From JBBROS01 sp965260995 (GTDB lineage: Bacteria > Pseudomonadota > Alphaproteobacteria > Acetobacterales > Acetobacteraceae), in contig CBDHCD010000003.1 of the NCBI GenBank assembly GCA_965260995.1, positions 2,108,001-2,172,000 of the forward strand: a stretch of 64,000 bases of DNA. The letters are read 5' to 3'. Below are positions 44,351 through 52,365 of this stretch, one piece after another (position 1 is the first letter of the stretch; every line of letters starts with the position of its first letter). The notes under the pieces are model-generated. The model did not search any database. It saw only the letters and a list, made by a program, of their open reading frames with translations, and had not been told where the DNA came from. The translations under genes and the position numbers were made by a program.

Positions 44351-45169
44351 TCAGGCGGTCACCCAGCCATCCTCGGCGTCCCGCGCCTTGGCCTCGTCCC
44401 TCAGCTTGAGCAGGTGGGCGGCGACGTTGCGCTCGGCGGCGCGCCGCAGGGCCGGGTCGACCGAGGCGTAGATCGCCGCGGTCAGGTCGGCCGCGGTGCG
44501 CGGCTGGCTGGTCAAGGCGGACAGGATCTCGGCCTCGCGCGTCTCGCGATGGGCCAGCAGGCCGGCGACGAAGGGCCGCGGCGAGGGCAGCGGCGGGCCG
44601 TGGCCGGGCAGGTAGAGGCGGTCGTCGCGCGCCAGCAGCCGGCGCAGGCCGGCGACGTAGGCGGCCATGCTGCCGCCCGGCGCGGCGACGACGCTGCTCG
44701 ACCAGCTCATCACGTGGTCGGCGCTGAACAGCACGCCGCCCGGGCCGGCGAAGCAGAGGTGGTCGGGCGCGTGGCCCGGCGTGTGGATCGCCTGCCAGGC
44801 ACCGACGCGGTCGCCGTCGTTGAGCGGCGAGTCGGGCTGGAAGCCTGGGGCGGCCGGGTCGTGCCAGGCGTGGACCGGCGCGCCGGTCCGGCGGCGCATT
44901 TCCGCGGTCGCGCCCAGGTGGTCGTGGTGGGTGTGGCTGAGCAGGATGGCGGCGACCGGGGCGCCGGCGGCGGCCAGCACGGCGTCCACGTGCCCGACGT
45001 CGTCGGGACCTGGGTCGAGCACGAGCACGCCGCCCTCGGCGTCGATCAGGTAGGTGTTGGTGCCCCAGTAGGTCATGGGGCCGGGGTTGGGCGCGACCAC
45101 GCGGCGGATGCCGGGGGCGACGGGGTGGGCCGCGCCGCGGGGCGGCTCGGGTTCGGTGAGGAAGCTCAC
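44351..45169 (-). CDS. MBL-fold metallo-hydrolase
   Basis: A 272-aa metallo-beta-lactamase-fold hydrolase. The metal motif H-x-H-x-D-H is LLSHTHHDHLG; further His/Asp ligands are in IHTPGHAPDHLCF, SADHVM and YLPGHGPPL. The C-terminal ~70 residues form a small helical domain as in LACTB2-like proteins. Members act on thioesters, RNA or lactones; here the substrate is open. Its start overlaps the stop of the EamA gene by four bases. Last gene of a five-gene leftward run. Confidence 0.85.
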   Translation of the reverse strand: MSFLTEPEPPRGAAHPVAPGIRRVVAPNPGPMTYWGTNTYLIDAEGGVLVLDPGPDDVGHVDAVLAAAGAPVAAILLSHTHHDHLGATAEMRRRTGAPVHAWHDPAAPGFQPDSPLNDGDRVGAWQAIHTPGHAPDHLCFAGPGGVLFSADHVMSWSSSVVAAPGGSMAAYVAGLRRLLARDDRLYLPGHGPPLPSPRPFVAGLLAHRETREAEILSALTSQPRTAADLTAAIYASVDPALRRAAERNVAAHLLKLRDEAKARDAEDGWVTA

Positions 45170-46089
45170 CCCTGCCCCGCCTCAGCCCGGCGCACCCGCT
45201 CGCGGTGCAGGTTGTAGAGGCCGGCGGCGGCGACGACGGCGGCGCCGGCCAGGGTGGACGCGCCCGGCAGCTCGCCGAACACCAGGTAGCCCAGCGCCCC
45301 GCCCCAGATCAGCGGGGTATACTCGTAGGGCGCCAGCGCCGACACCGGGGCTAGCGCGTAGGCCCGCGCCATCAGCCAGTGGCCGAGGCCGTTGAGGATG
45401 CCGAGCAGCGCCAGGGCCGCCAGCGTGCCGAGGGCCAGGGCGGCGGGTGGGGCATGGCCGAGCAGCAGCAGCGCCAGCCCGGCCGGGACGTGCGCCAGCA
45501 TCAGCCAGAAGGTGAGGCATTCGGCGGTCTCGGTGGTGGACAGCACCCGCGTCATGATGCGCGACACCGCCATGCCGAGGATGCCCGGCGCCAGCACCAG
45601 CAGCTCCGGACGCCACAGCGCGGTGCCGGGGCGCACCATCAGCAGCACGCCGGTGAAGCCGAGCGCCGTGGAGAGCGCGCGCCGCCAGCGGATGCGCTCG
45701 CCCAGCATCGGCACGGCGAGCAGGGTCATGAGCAGGGGCGCGGTGAAGCCGACGGCGTAGGCGTCGGCCAGCGGCACGACGAGCCAGGCCATGTACCAGG
45801 TCAGCGACACCCCGGCGTGCAGCACGGAGCGCAGCAGCACCAGGCGCCAGCGCACGGGCACGAGCCGGCGCAGGTCGCCCTCGGCGGCAGCGAGCGCGGT
45901 CACGGTGAGGCAGCCGGCGACGCCGCGTCCCATCATCACCGCCGCCAGGCCGGCGGGGAGCAGCGCCCATTTGCCGGCGATGTCGCCCAGCGTCATGACG
46001 ACGTAGGCGACGGCGACGATCAGGATGCCGCGGACCGCCTCCCCCGCGTCGTCGCGCAGGGCGTGGGGCGCGGCGGCCAGGCTAGACAA
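45166..46089 (-). CDS. EamA/DMT-superfamily transporter
   Basis: Inner-membrane exporter of 307 aa with ten hydrophobic helices in two EamA halves (first ending near LLMVRPG, second near LGYLVFGELPGASTLAGAAVVAAAGLYNL). The family exports amino acids, nucleotide sugars or other metabolites. Its start lies inside the 3' end of the dehydratase gene (8-base overlap), and its end overlaps the MBL gene. Confidence 0.87.
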   Translation of the reverse strand: MSSLAAAPHALRDDAGEAVRGILIVAVAYVVMTLGDIAGKWALLPAGLAAVMMGRGVAGCLTVTALAAAEGDLRRLVPVRWRLVLLRSVLHAGVSLTWYMAWLVVPLADAYAVGFTAPLLMTLLAVPMLGERIRWRRALSTALGFTGVLLMVRPGTALWRPELLVLAPGILGMAVSRIMTRVLSTTETAECLTFWLMLAHVPAGLALLLLGHAPPAALALGTLAALALLGILNGLGHWLMARAYALAPVSALAPYEYTPLIWGGALGYLVFGELPGASTLAGAAVVAAAGLYNLHRERVRRAEAGQG

Positions 46090-46894
46090 GGTGGGCCTCG
46101 GCCTCCATGCACACCGCGCCTTCGGGATCGAGGCTGCGCAGCGACCAGGCGTCGCCGTCGCCGGCCCACGCCTCGAGCGCGAGCGGCGCGCCGTGGAACG
46201 CCGGGCGGCGGCCGCGGAAGCGGAACTGCCGCAAGGCCCGCCCCCCGAGCAGCCCGGCCAGCCAGGTCGCCTGCAGCGGGCCGTGGACGACGAGGCCGGG
46301 GTAGCCTTCCACGCCGCGCACGTAGTCCGTGTCGTAGTGGATGCGGTGGCCGTTGCCGGTCAGGGCCGAGTAGCGGAACAGGAGCACCGGGTCGGGCAGG
46401 ACCTCGGCCCGGATCGCGCCGGCGGGGGCCGGGTCGGCGGGCGGGGCGGGCTTCACCGCCGCGCCGTCCGCGCCGCGGTAGACGATGTCCTGTTGTTCCT
46501 CAACGGCGAGGCCGGCCGGGCCCTCGATGCGGTGGCGGACGGTGACGAAGACGAGGCGGCCGCTGCCGCCCTGCTTCTCGGTCACGGCCTCGATCGTGCT
46601 GGTCCGGCGCACCGGGTCGCGGGGGCGCAGCGGGGCGTGGACGCTGACCGCGCCGCCGGCCCACATGCGCCGGGGCAGGTCGTGGACGGGCGGCAGGAAG
46701 CCGCCGCGCTCCGGATGGCCGTCCGGGCCGAGGCCGGAGGCCGGGACCCAGTCCTGGAACAGCATCCAGTGCCAGAGGGGCGGCAGGGTGCCGGGCTCGG
46801 GCACGCCGAGCGTCGCGGCCAGGCCGCGCAGCAGGCGGGGGGAGACCTCGTCGTCGTGGGTCTGCGTGCGGCCGACGAAATCCTGGTAGGTCAT
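46082..46894 (-). CDS. MaoC-like/HTD2-type hydratase (mesaconyl-C4-CoA hydratase-like)
   Basis: A 270-aa double hot-dog protein. The N-terminal half has the FAS1-like dehydratase domain (WHWMLFQDWVPASGLGPDGHP, RMWAGGAVSVHAPLRPRD) and the second half carries the hydratase motif LLFRYSALTGNGHRIHYDTDYVRGVEGYPGLVVHGPLQATWLAG with the catalytic His/Asp region. This arrangement is known from mesaconyl-C4-CoA hydratase and itaconyl/hydroxyacyl thioester dehydratases. The exact acyl substrate is not fixed. Confidence 0.82.
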   Translation of the reverse strand: MTYQDFVGRTQTHDDEVSPRLLRGLAATLGVPEPGTLPPLWHWMLFQDWVPASGLGPDGHPERGGFLPPVHDLPRRMWAGGAVSVHAPLRPRDPVRRTSTIEAVTEKQGGSGRLVFVTVRHRIEGPAGLAVEEQQDIVYRGADGAAVKPAPPADPAPAGAIRAEVLPDPVLLFRYSALTGNGHRIHYDTDYVRGVEGYPGLVVHGPLQATWLAGLLGGRALRQFRFRGRRPAFHGAPLALEAWAGDGDAWSLRSLDPEGAVCMEAEAHLV

Positions 46895-46984
46895 GGCGGC
46901 AGGACAGCCCCGGGCGGCGGCGCGGTCAAGCGCCCGCCCCGGTCAAATTCCGTCATGCCGGGCGGCTGCGTCGCGCGGCGTCGA

Positions 46985-47374
46985 TCACGCGAACTGGCTC
47001 TCGTTGGGCTGCGGCGGTGGGTAGATCGGCGCGGCGGCGGCGATGCCGGTGATCTCGACGCGCCAGGCCGGGTCGGCGAGGCGGGCCTGGACGGTGGCGC
47101 GGGCCGGCTTGTGCCGCGGGTCGAGCCAGGCGTCCCAGGCGCGGTTCATCGCGGCGAGGTCGGCCATGTCGGCGAGGAAGACCTGCACCGAGAGCAGGCG
47201 CTGCTTGCTGCTGCCGGCGTCGCGCAGCAGGGCGTCGATCTGGCGCAGCACGTCGGCGGTCTGTTCCTCGGCGCCTTGGGAGGGGTCGTCGGGCACCTGG
47301 CCGGCGAGGTAGACGAGGCCGTTATGGACGACGGCGCCGGACAGGCGCGGCTCCTCGGCCAGGCGGGTGGTCAT
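46985..47374 (-). CDS. RidA family protein
   Basis: A 129-aa YjgF/YER057c/UK114 protein, usually hydrolysing reactive enamine/imine intermediates. It shows VYLAGQVPDD, ADVLRQIDALLRDAGSSKQRLLSVQVFLADM, and the family R in HKPARATVQARLADP. The expected end is divergent (VEITGIAAAAPIYPPPQ), so it may belong to a RidA-like subgroup. ATG 47374 overlaps the stop of the upstream hydrolase gene (ATGA), so the two are made together. Confidence 0.85.
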   Translation of the reverse strand: MTTRLAEEPRLSGAVVHNGLVYLAGQVPDDPSQGAEEQTADVLRQIDALLRDAGSSKQRLLSVQVFLADMADLAAMNRAWDAWLDPRHKPARATVQARLADPAWRVEITGIAAAAPIYPPPQPNESQFA

Positions 47375-48081
47375 GAGGCGATCTCCATCAGCAGGGCTGC
47401 GGTCCGGTCGGGCGCGGTCACCATCGCGTCGTGCCCGGCGGCGAGCTCGCGCCAGGCCCAATCGACGCGCGATCGGGCCAGGTCATGCGCCCAAGCGAGC
47501 GGTTCGTAAACGGGTTCGGTGCAGAGCACGTAGGTGGCCGGCAGGCCGTTGCCCGGCGGATGGCGCAGGCGCAACGGCGTCTCCATCGAGCCGAGCGGGT
47601 GCGGCGTCATGCGGCGGCGGAGCCAGTCGGCCTCCGGGCCGTCCGGGACGCCGAACACCGAGGGGCTGGGCGGCGGGATGGCGAGGCCGCCGGCCGCCGC
47701 GGCCGCGCGACGGCGTTCCCCGGCGATCTCGGGCGGCGACAGGTCCAGCGGCGACAGGCCGTCCCGCGGCACGGCGGCGTCGAAGTAGACGAGGTGGCGG
47801 ATGCGCGCCCGCACGCGCTCGGCGGCGCCGGTGATGGCGTAACCGCCGAAGCTGTGGCCGACCAGCACGGCATCGGTCAGCTCCTCGGATTCGATGACGC
47901 CGACCAGGTCGTCAACGAAGGTGGCGAGGGTGATGCCGGGGTGGAGCAGGTGGGCGCGTTCGCCGAGGCCGGTCTGCGTCGGCGTGAACACCTGGTGCCC
48001 GGCCGCGCGCAGGATGGGAGCGACGCGCGACCAGCACCAGCCGCCGTGGAATGCGCCGTGCAGGAGCACGAAGGTGGTCAT
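47371..48081 (-). CDS. alpha/beta hydrolase
   Basis: A 236-aa serine hydrolase of the EstC/pyrethroid-hydrolase-like group. HGAFHGGWCW gives the oxyanion region, LVGHSFGGYAI the nucleophile elbow, and AAGHDAMVTAPDRTA the catalytic His. No signal peptide. It is the first gene of the leftward run RidA/MaoC-like/EamA/MBL, possibly a small catabolic or detoxification operon (inference). Confidence 0.88.
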   Translation of the reverse strand: MTTFVLLHGAFHGGWCWSRVAPILRAAGHQVFTPTQTGLGERAHLLHPGITLATFVDDLVGVIESEELTDAVLVGHSFGGYAITGAAERVRARIRHLVYFDAAVPRDGLSPLDLSPPEIAGERRRAAAAAGGLAIPPPSPSVFGVPDGPEADWLRRRMTPHPLGSMETPLRLRHPPGNGLPATYVLCTEPVYEPLAWAHDLARSRVDWAWRELAAGHDAMVTAPDRTAALLMEIAS

Positions 48082-48185
48082 GCAGGATGGTGAGCGCCGT
48101 TGGACACTGCGTTCGGGCGCGCGGTGTCGCGCCGGCCCGTGCTGGCGATCTCGTCGGCGTCGTCGTCCGGCATGGGGCCTATCCT

Positions 48186-48272
48186 AGAGCGGTTCCACGT
48201 TGCGCGAAACCGCTGTAGCCTTTGTTCCGCGCAGTTGCTTGGCCTGATCTGACGCGAAAGCGCGTCCGACCG
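48186..48272 (+). repeat. palindromic intergenic repeat, copy C (truncated)
   Basis: Begins AGAGCGGTTCCACGTTGCGCGAA, like copy B with three or four changes, then GTTCCGCGCAGTTGCTTGG as in copy A. The hairpin is reduced to GACGCG-AAAG-CGCGTC (48251-48266) and the right terminal repeat is missing. Its right part runs into the decayed IS at 48290. Confidence 0.7.
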
Positions 48273-48289
48273 GTCGCGGTGGACGCGGA

Positions 48290-48860
48290 TGAAGTCGGGG
48301 CAGCGCGCGCTGGCCCCGTCCTCTTGGCCGGGATCGCCGGGCGCGCGCCCACGGCCCGGGCCTGCGCGCGCGAGGTGCCCGAGGAAGGGCCCCGGTCGCC
48401 CGCCACCCAGCCCGGCGCGAGCGCGGCAGCCCGCCCCTGGCCGTCACCGCCTCGGTCCCGAAGCCGCCGCGAGAGCGGCCAAGCGCTTCACGCTCCTCTC
48501 GGCCTGCCGCCGTTCCCCTTGCCTGGGCGCTCTCGCCACCTTCGCGCGCGCCCGGATGGTCGTCCCGTCCAGGAGGCCAGGTCCAGCCCGCCCGCGCTCC
48601 CGCGCCAACTCTAGCAACCCCCCCCCACACGCCTTGCTTGGCCCAGCCGATGGGCAACCGCGCGGCCAGCCGCCACGGTCCCGGTTCGGCGGGGATCGCC
48701 CGCCACGTCGCGCCGCCCTGGCGCTGCCAGGAGATGGCCCCGATCGTGCGGCGCAGGCCCTTCGGCGGCGTCTCGCCGCGCGGCCGCGCCGCCTCGATCA
48801 ACGGCTCCCGCACCGCCCACTCCGCGTCCGTGAAGCCCGCAATCCCAGCATTTCCCCATG
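48290..48860 (-). pseudogene. decayed IS5-family transposase
   Basis: On the minus strand AGFTDAEWAVREPLIEAARPRG, RRTIGAISWQRQGGATWRAIPAEPGPW and WAKQGVWG match the N-terminal half of IS5-type transposases. At a long G run near 48620-48630 the frame shifts; LLELARERGR and, further on, DGTTIRA-like and GRSRGGFGT-like pieces continue in other frames. No intact DDE domain or ends remain, so it is a dead copy. Confidence 0.7.
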
Positions 48861-48902
48861 GTGCCCTATAACATGAGGCCAGAACTCAAGACCTGGCAGA
48901 AC

Positions 48903-49751
48903 CTAGCCAGACAGATGCGGCCGGCGGAGCAAGCGCTGGGCCAGGCTGTCGCAGGGGCCGAGCGCCAGGCTGGCGAGCCAGAAAGCGCCGGCGGCCAGCA
49001 CGATGGCGGGGCCGGCCGGCAGGTCAAGGTCGTAGGCGGCGACCAGGCCGAGCGTCGAGCTGGCGACGGCGATCAGCATCGACGCCCGGATCTGGCCGCC
49101 GATCCGGCCCGACCAGTGCCGCGCCGCCACCGCGGGCAGCATCATCAGGCCGACCGACATCAGGGTGCCCAGGGCGGCGAACCCGCCGACGACGCAGAGC
49201 ACGACCAGCGACATGAAGGCGAGGTGCCACCACGCCCCGCGCGGCTGGCTCTCGGGGTCGAAGCTGTCCAGCACCAGGGGACGCCAGATCAGGGCGAGGC
49301 CGGGGAGGGCCACGGTGGCGACGCCGGCCATCAGCAGCAGCGCGCCGTCGTCCACGGCCAGCACGCTGCCGAACAGGAGGTGCTGCAGGTCGATGCCGTG
49401 GCTCTGCGAGACGATGGCGACGCCCAAGGCGAGCGCCACCAGGTAGACGGCCGCCATCTGGCTGTCCTCCCGCGCGCCGGTGGCCCGGGCCAGGCCGCCG
49501 GCGAGCAGGGCGACGGCGAGGCCGGCGAGGAAGCCGCCCAGGCCCATCGCCCACAGGGACAGCCCGGCCAGCGCCGCGCCGAGGGCGATGCCGGGCAGGA
49601 TGCCGTGCTGCAGCACGTCGCTCATCAGGCTCATGCGCCGCAGCACCAGCATGACGCCGAGCGGCGGGCCGGCCAGGGACAGGGCCAGACAGCCGGCCAG
49701 GGCGCGGCGCATGAAGCCGAGGGCGAACGGCTCGGTGATCAGGGACAGCAC
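48903..49751 (-). CDS. znuB: metal ABC transporter permease (ZnuB/MntB type)
   Basis: Inner-membrane permease for Zn or Mn import, 282 aa with 8-9 helices. Family blocks are GFMRRALAGCLALSLAGPPLGVMLVLRRMSLMSDVLQHGILPGIALG and GTLMSVGLMMLPAVAARHW. The GTG at 49751 is two bases beyond the stop of the ATPase gene, so the two are coupled. No binding protein (znuA) lies beside it. Confidence 0.87.
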   Translation of the reverse strand: MLSLITEPFALGFMRRALAGCLALSLAGPPLGVMLVLRRMSLMSDVLQHGILPGIALGAALAGLSLWAMGLGGFLAGLAVALLAGGLARATGAREDSQMAAVYLVALALGVAIVSQSHGIDLQHLLFGSVLAVDDGALLLMAGVATVALPGLALIWRPLVLDSFDPESQPRGAWWHLAFMSLVVLCVVGGFAALGTLMSVGLMMLPAVAARHWSGRIGGQIRASMLIAVASSTLGLVAAYDLDLPAGPAIVLAAGAFWLASLALGPCDSLAQRLLRRPHLSG

Positions 49752-49753
49752 GC

Positions 49754-50491
49754 TCAGGCGGCGACGCGGCAGGCGGGCGCGCCCTCCACCCAGGCTTCGG
49801 CCGAGAGGCGGGCCTGCTTCAGGGCGTCGGGTCTCAGCACCTCCTTCGTCGCGCCCCAGCCGATCACGTGGCGGGCCAGCAGCAGCGTCTCGGGGAAGGC
49901 GTCGCGCACCAGGTCGAGGTCGTGCAGCACGGCGACCACCGTGCGGCCGTCGCGGCGCCAGCCCTGCACGACGGCGAGCAGGTCGGCTTCGGTGCGGGCG
50001 TCGACGGCGTTGAACGGCTCGTCGAGCAGCAGGATGGGGGCGTCCTCGACCATCAGCCGGGCAAACAGCACGCGCTGGAACTGGCCGGCCGAGAGCGCGC
50101 CGATGGAGCGCCGCTCGAAGCCAGCGAGGCCGACGGTCGCCAGCGCCGCCCGCGCCCGCCCGGTGCCGATGGCGCGGAACGGCCCGGCCCGGCGCGCCTG
50201 GCCGAGCGCCACGACGTCCAGGCAATCGAGCGGGAAGGCGCGGTCGAGCGCCGAGCCTTGCGGCAGCATCGCGACCTGCCCGGGGCCGGCACCGGCGATG
50301 TGGCCGCCGTGCAGCTTATGCAGGCCGGCGAGGGCGCGGAGCAGCGTCGTCTTGCCGGCGCCGTTCGGCCCGACGATCGCGGTCAGGCTGCCGGGGGCGA
50401 AGCGGCCGGAAACGTGATGGACCGCCGGGCGGCGGCCGTGGGTCACCGTGACGTTGTCCAGCGTGAGTCCGGGGGCGGGTGTGGGCGTCAT
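49754..50491 (-). CDS. znuC: metal ABC transporter ATP-binding protein (ZnuC type)
   Basis: Cytoplasmic ATPase of 245 aa. Walker A GPNGAGKTT, Q-loop VAMLPQGSALDRAFP, signature LSAGQFQRVLFARL, Walker B ILLLDEPFNAVD and the VLHDLDLVRDAF switch region are intact. The DRAFPLDCLDVV stretch is typical of Zn/Mn ATPases. ATG 50491 overlaps a very small upstream frame (TGATG-like). Pairs with the permease downstream. Confidence 0.9.
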   Translation of the reverse strand: MTPTPAPGLTLDNVTVTHGRRPAVHHVSGRFAPGSLTAIVGPNGAGKTTLLRALAGLHKLHGGHIAGAGPGQVAMLPQGSALDRAFPLDCLDVVALGQARRAGPFRAIGTGRARAALATVGLAGFERRSIGALSAGQFQRVLFARLMVEDAPILLLDEPFNAVDARTEADLLAVVQGWRRDGRTVVAVLHDLDLVRDAFPETLLLARHVIGWGATKEVLRPDALKQARLSAEAWVEGAPACRVAA

Positions 50492-50592
50492 CGCGTGGCC
50501 CAGAGCACGACGAGCCAAACCACGGCGAGCAGGGCCAGCGCGAGCAGGAGGCGCGGCAGGACGCCGGCGGTCGGGGAGTAAGGGTCGGTCAC
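50488..50592 (-). CDS. possible 34-residue single-helix membrane peptide
   Basis: GTG 50592 to TGA 50488 gives TDPYSPTAGVLP followed by one strongly hydrophobic helix (RLLLALALLAVVWLVVLWA) and TR. The stop overlaps the znuC ATG, the pattern used for coupled genes. There is no clear ribosome-binding site. It could be a leader or small transporter partner; chance cannot be excluded. Confidence 0.4.
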   Translation of the reverse strand: MTDPYSPTAGVLPRLLLALALLAVVWLVVLWATR

Positions 50593-50715
50593 GCCCGTCG
50601 TGTAACACCGGGGCGGCGATCTCGGCCACTCCTGGCCCGGCGGGGCGGCGTCGCCGGCCTGGCAATCGACGCCCCGGCTGTTCCAGTCGAGGCGATTGCA
50701 GGCTAGACGCGCGCC

Positions 50716-51984
50716 ATGCTGCCCGACCCCGACGCCGACCTCCGCCGCAACCTGGCGCGGCACAAGGCCTTCGCCACCGGCCTGCTGCTGCTGATGGCCG
50801 GGCTGATCGCGGCCAGCTACGCCTTGCCGCGGGGCGACTGGGCCGAGCTGCTGCAAGCCAGCGCCAAGGCCGGCTTCGTCGGCGGCATCGCCGACTGGTT
50901 CGCGGTGACGGCGCTGTTCCGCCACCCGCTCGGCCTGCCGATCCCGCACACGGCCATCATCCCGCGGCAGAAGGCGCGGCTGGGCCGCGCGCTGGGGCGG
51001 TTCGTGGCCGGGCACGTGATCACGCCGGGCGAGGTCAGCCGGGTCATGGGCCAGCTCGACGTGGCGGCGATCATCTCGCGCTTCCTGCTCGACCCGGCGG
51101 CGGCGCGCCCGGCGGCGCAGGCGTTGGCGGAGATGCTGCCGCGGCTGCTGGCGACGGTCGAGGACGGGCGGGCGCGGCGGGTGATGGCGCGCCTGGTGCC
51201 GCGGCTGGTCGGCGGCCCGGGCGCGGGGGCGGTGGTTGCCCGGGCGCTGCGCACGCTGGTCGACGGCGGGCGTCACCAGGAGGTGATGACGTTCCTGATG
51301 AGCGAGATTCGCGCGGTGCTGGAAAGCAAGCACGACCAGCTGCACCAGTTCATCGAGGAGAAGGTGCGCTCCCAGGGCGGGCGGCTCGTCGGCTGGGTGC
51401 TGGGCGCACAGGTGGCGAACCGGGTGATGGGCGTGCTGCGCCACGAGCTGGAGCGCGTCGACCCGCAGGGCAGCAGCCTGCGCGACGCGTTCGACGAATG
51501 GGTGCGGCGCGAGCTCGACCGCATGGAAACCGACCCGGCGCGCGCCGCCGAGGTGGGGCGCGCGCTCCGCGGCATCGTCGCGCACGAGACGGTGCAGGCC
51601 TGGCTGTGGGACGTGTGGGCCCGGCTGCGCCTCGCCATCGAGGCCGACGCCGCCCGGCCGAACGGCCGCACCCTGGCGGTGATCGAGGGGGCGCTCGGCA
51701 ACCTCGGCGGGTTCCTGGCGGAGGACCAGGGCGCGCGCGGCCGGCTGCAAGCGGCGAGCGAGGGAGTGGTCGCCACGCTGCTGCCGAGCGCGCAGTCGCA
51801 GTTGTCCGACTTCATCGCCCACGTCGTCGCCGGCTGGGACGCGCGCACCATCACCGACAAGCTGGAGCTGCGGGTCGGCAGCGACCTGCAGTTCGTGCGG
51901 GTGAATGGCACGCTGGTCGGCTTCGTGGTCGGGGGGGCGCTGTTCCTGCTGCTGCGGGCGGTGGCGGGCCGGGTCAGCGTGTGA
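50716..51984 (+). CDS. DUF445 family membrane-associated protein
   Basis: A 422-aa protein of the DUF445/YjiN family, function not established. Two hydrophobic segments are visible: LLLLMAGLIAASYAL near the start and LVGFVVGGALFLLLRAVAG at the end. Between them FVGGIADWFAVTALFRHPLGLPIPHTAIIPRQK is the family signature, followed by a long helical region. It is divergent from the znu genes. Before the IS at 52000 inserted, fliM followed about 63 bases later. Confidence 0.88.
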   Translation: MLPDPDADLRRNLARHKAFATGLLLLMAGLIAASYALPRGDWAELLQASAKAGFVGGIADWFAVTALFRHPLGLPIPHTAIIPRQKARLGRALGRFVAGHVITPGEVSRVMGQLDVAAIISRFLLDPAAARPAAQALAEMLPRLLATVEDGRARRVMARLVPRLVGGPGAGAVVARALRTLVDGGRHQEVMTFLMSEIRAVLESKHDQLHQFIEEKVRSQGGRLVGWVLGAQVANRVMGVLRHELERVDPQGSSLRDAFDEWVRRELDRMETDPARAAEVGRALRGIVAHETVQAWLWDVWARLRLAIEADAARPNGRTLAVIEGALGNLGGFLAEDQGARGRLQAASEGVVATLLPSAQSQLSDFIAHVVAGWDARTITDKLELRVGSDLQFVRVNGTLVGFVVGGALFLLLRAVAGRVSV

Positions 51985-51994
51985 GCGCGGAGCC

Positions 51995-51999
51995 GTAAG
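51995..51999. repeat. left 5-bp target duplication of the 1747-bp IS
   Basis: GTAAG immediately before the left terminal repeat, repeated at 53747-53751. If the element's first base is counted differently the duplication is 4 bp (TAAG). Confidence 0.75.
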
Positions 52000-52020
52000 C
52001 TCGACTTTGGCCATTTCCGG

Positions 52021-52353
52021 TCATGCGTTGATCCAGAAATGCGGCTCGGAGGCGATGTGTTCGAGGGCTTCGTTAAGCGGCATGGCCGCGATGCCGAACG
52101 GCCCTGAGGCGCCCCAGCGCTGGCCGTTCCACCAAAGCACCTGCATCTTGTCGGCGTCCCCGGTCGGCTTGAGCCTGGCAAGCGGCGCGCCGGTGCGTTG
52201 GCTCATGAGCGAATAGCCGCGCCCTGCCTTGTGCACCGCGACGCCGCCGCCGCGGGCTTGGTTGAATGCCTCGATGCGCTCCCACAGGGGTCGCTGGCCG
52301 GCACGGTTGATCCTTCTGGCGCGTATGGAGTTGTCGGGCGGCAACGACACCAC
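52021..52353 (-). CDS. IS passenger: small hypothetical protein
   Basis: A ~110-aa protein inside the IS, transcribed away from the transposase. It reads RPLWERIEAFNQARGGGVAV..., GYSLMSQRTGAPLARLKPTG, VLWWNGQRWGASGPFG and PLNEALEHIASEP. These look like a compact conserved domain also seen as a free-standing alphaproteobacterial hypothetical protein, but I cannot name it. GTG 52353 or 52350 is the probable start; the stop is three bases from the left terminal repeat. It may be an accessory or regulatory factor of transposition. Confidence 0.6.
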   Translation of the reverse strand: MVSLPPDNSIRARRINRAGQRPLWERIEAFNQARGGGVAVHKAGRGYSLMSQRTGAPLARLKPTGDADKMQVLWWNGQRWGASGPFGIAAMPLNEALEHIASEPHFWINA

Positions 52354-52365
52354 TGCGAGGCCACC

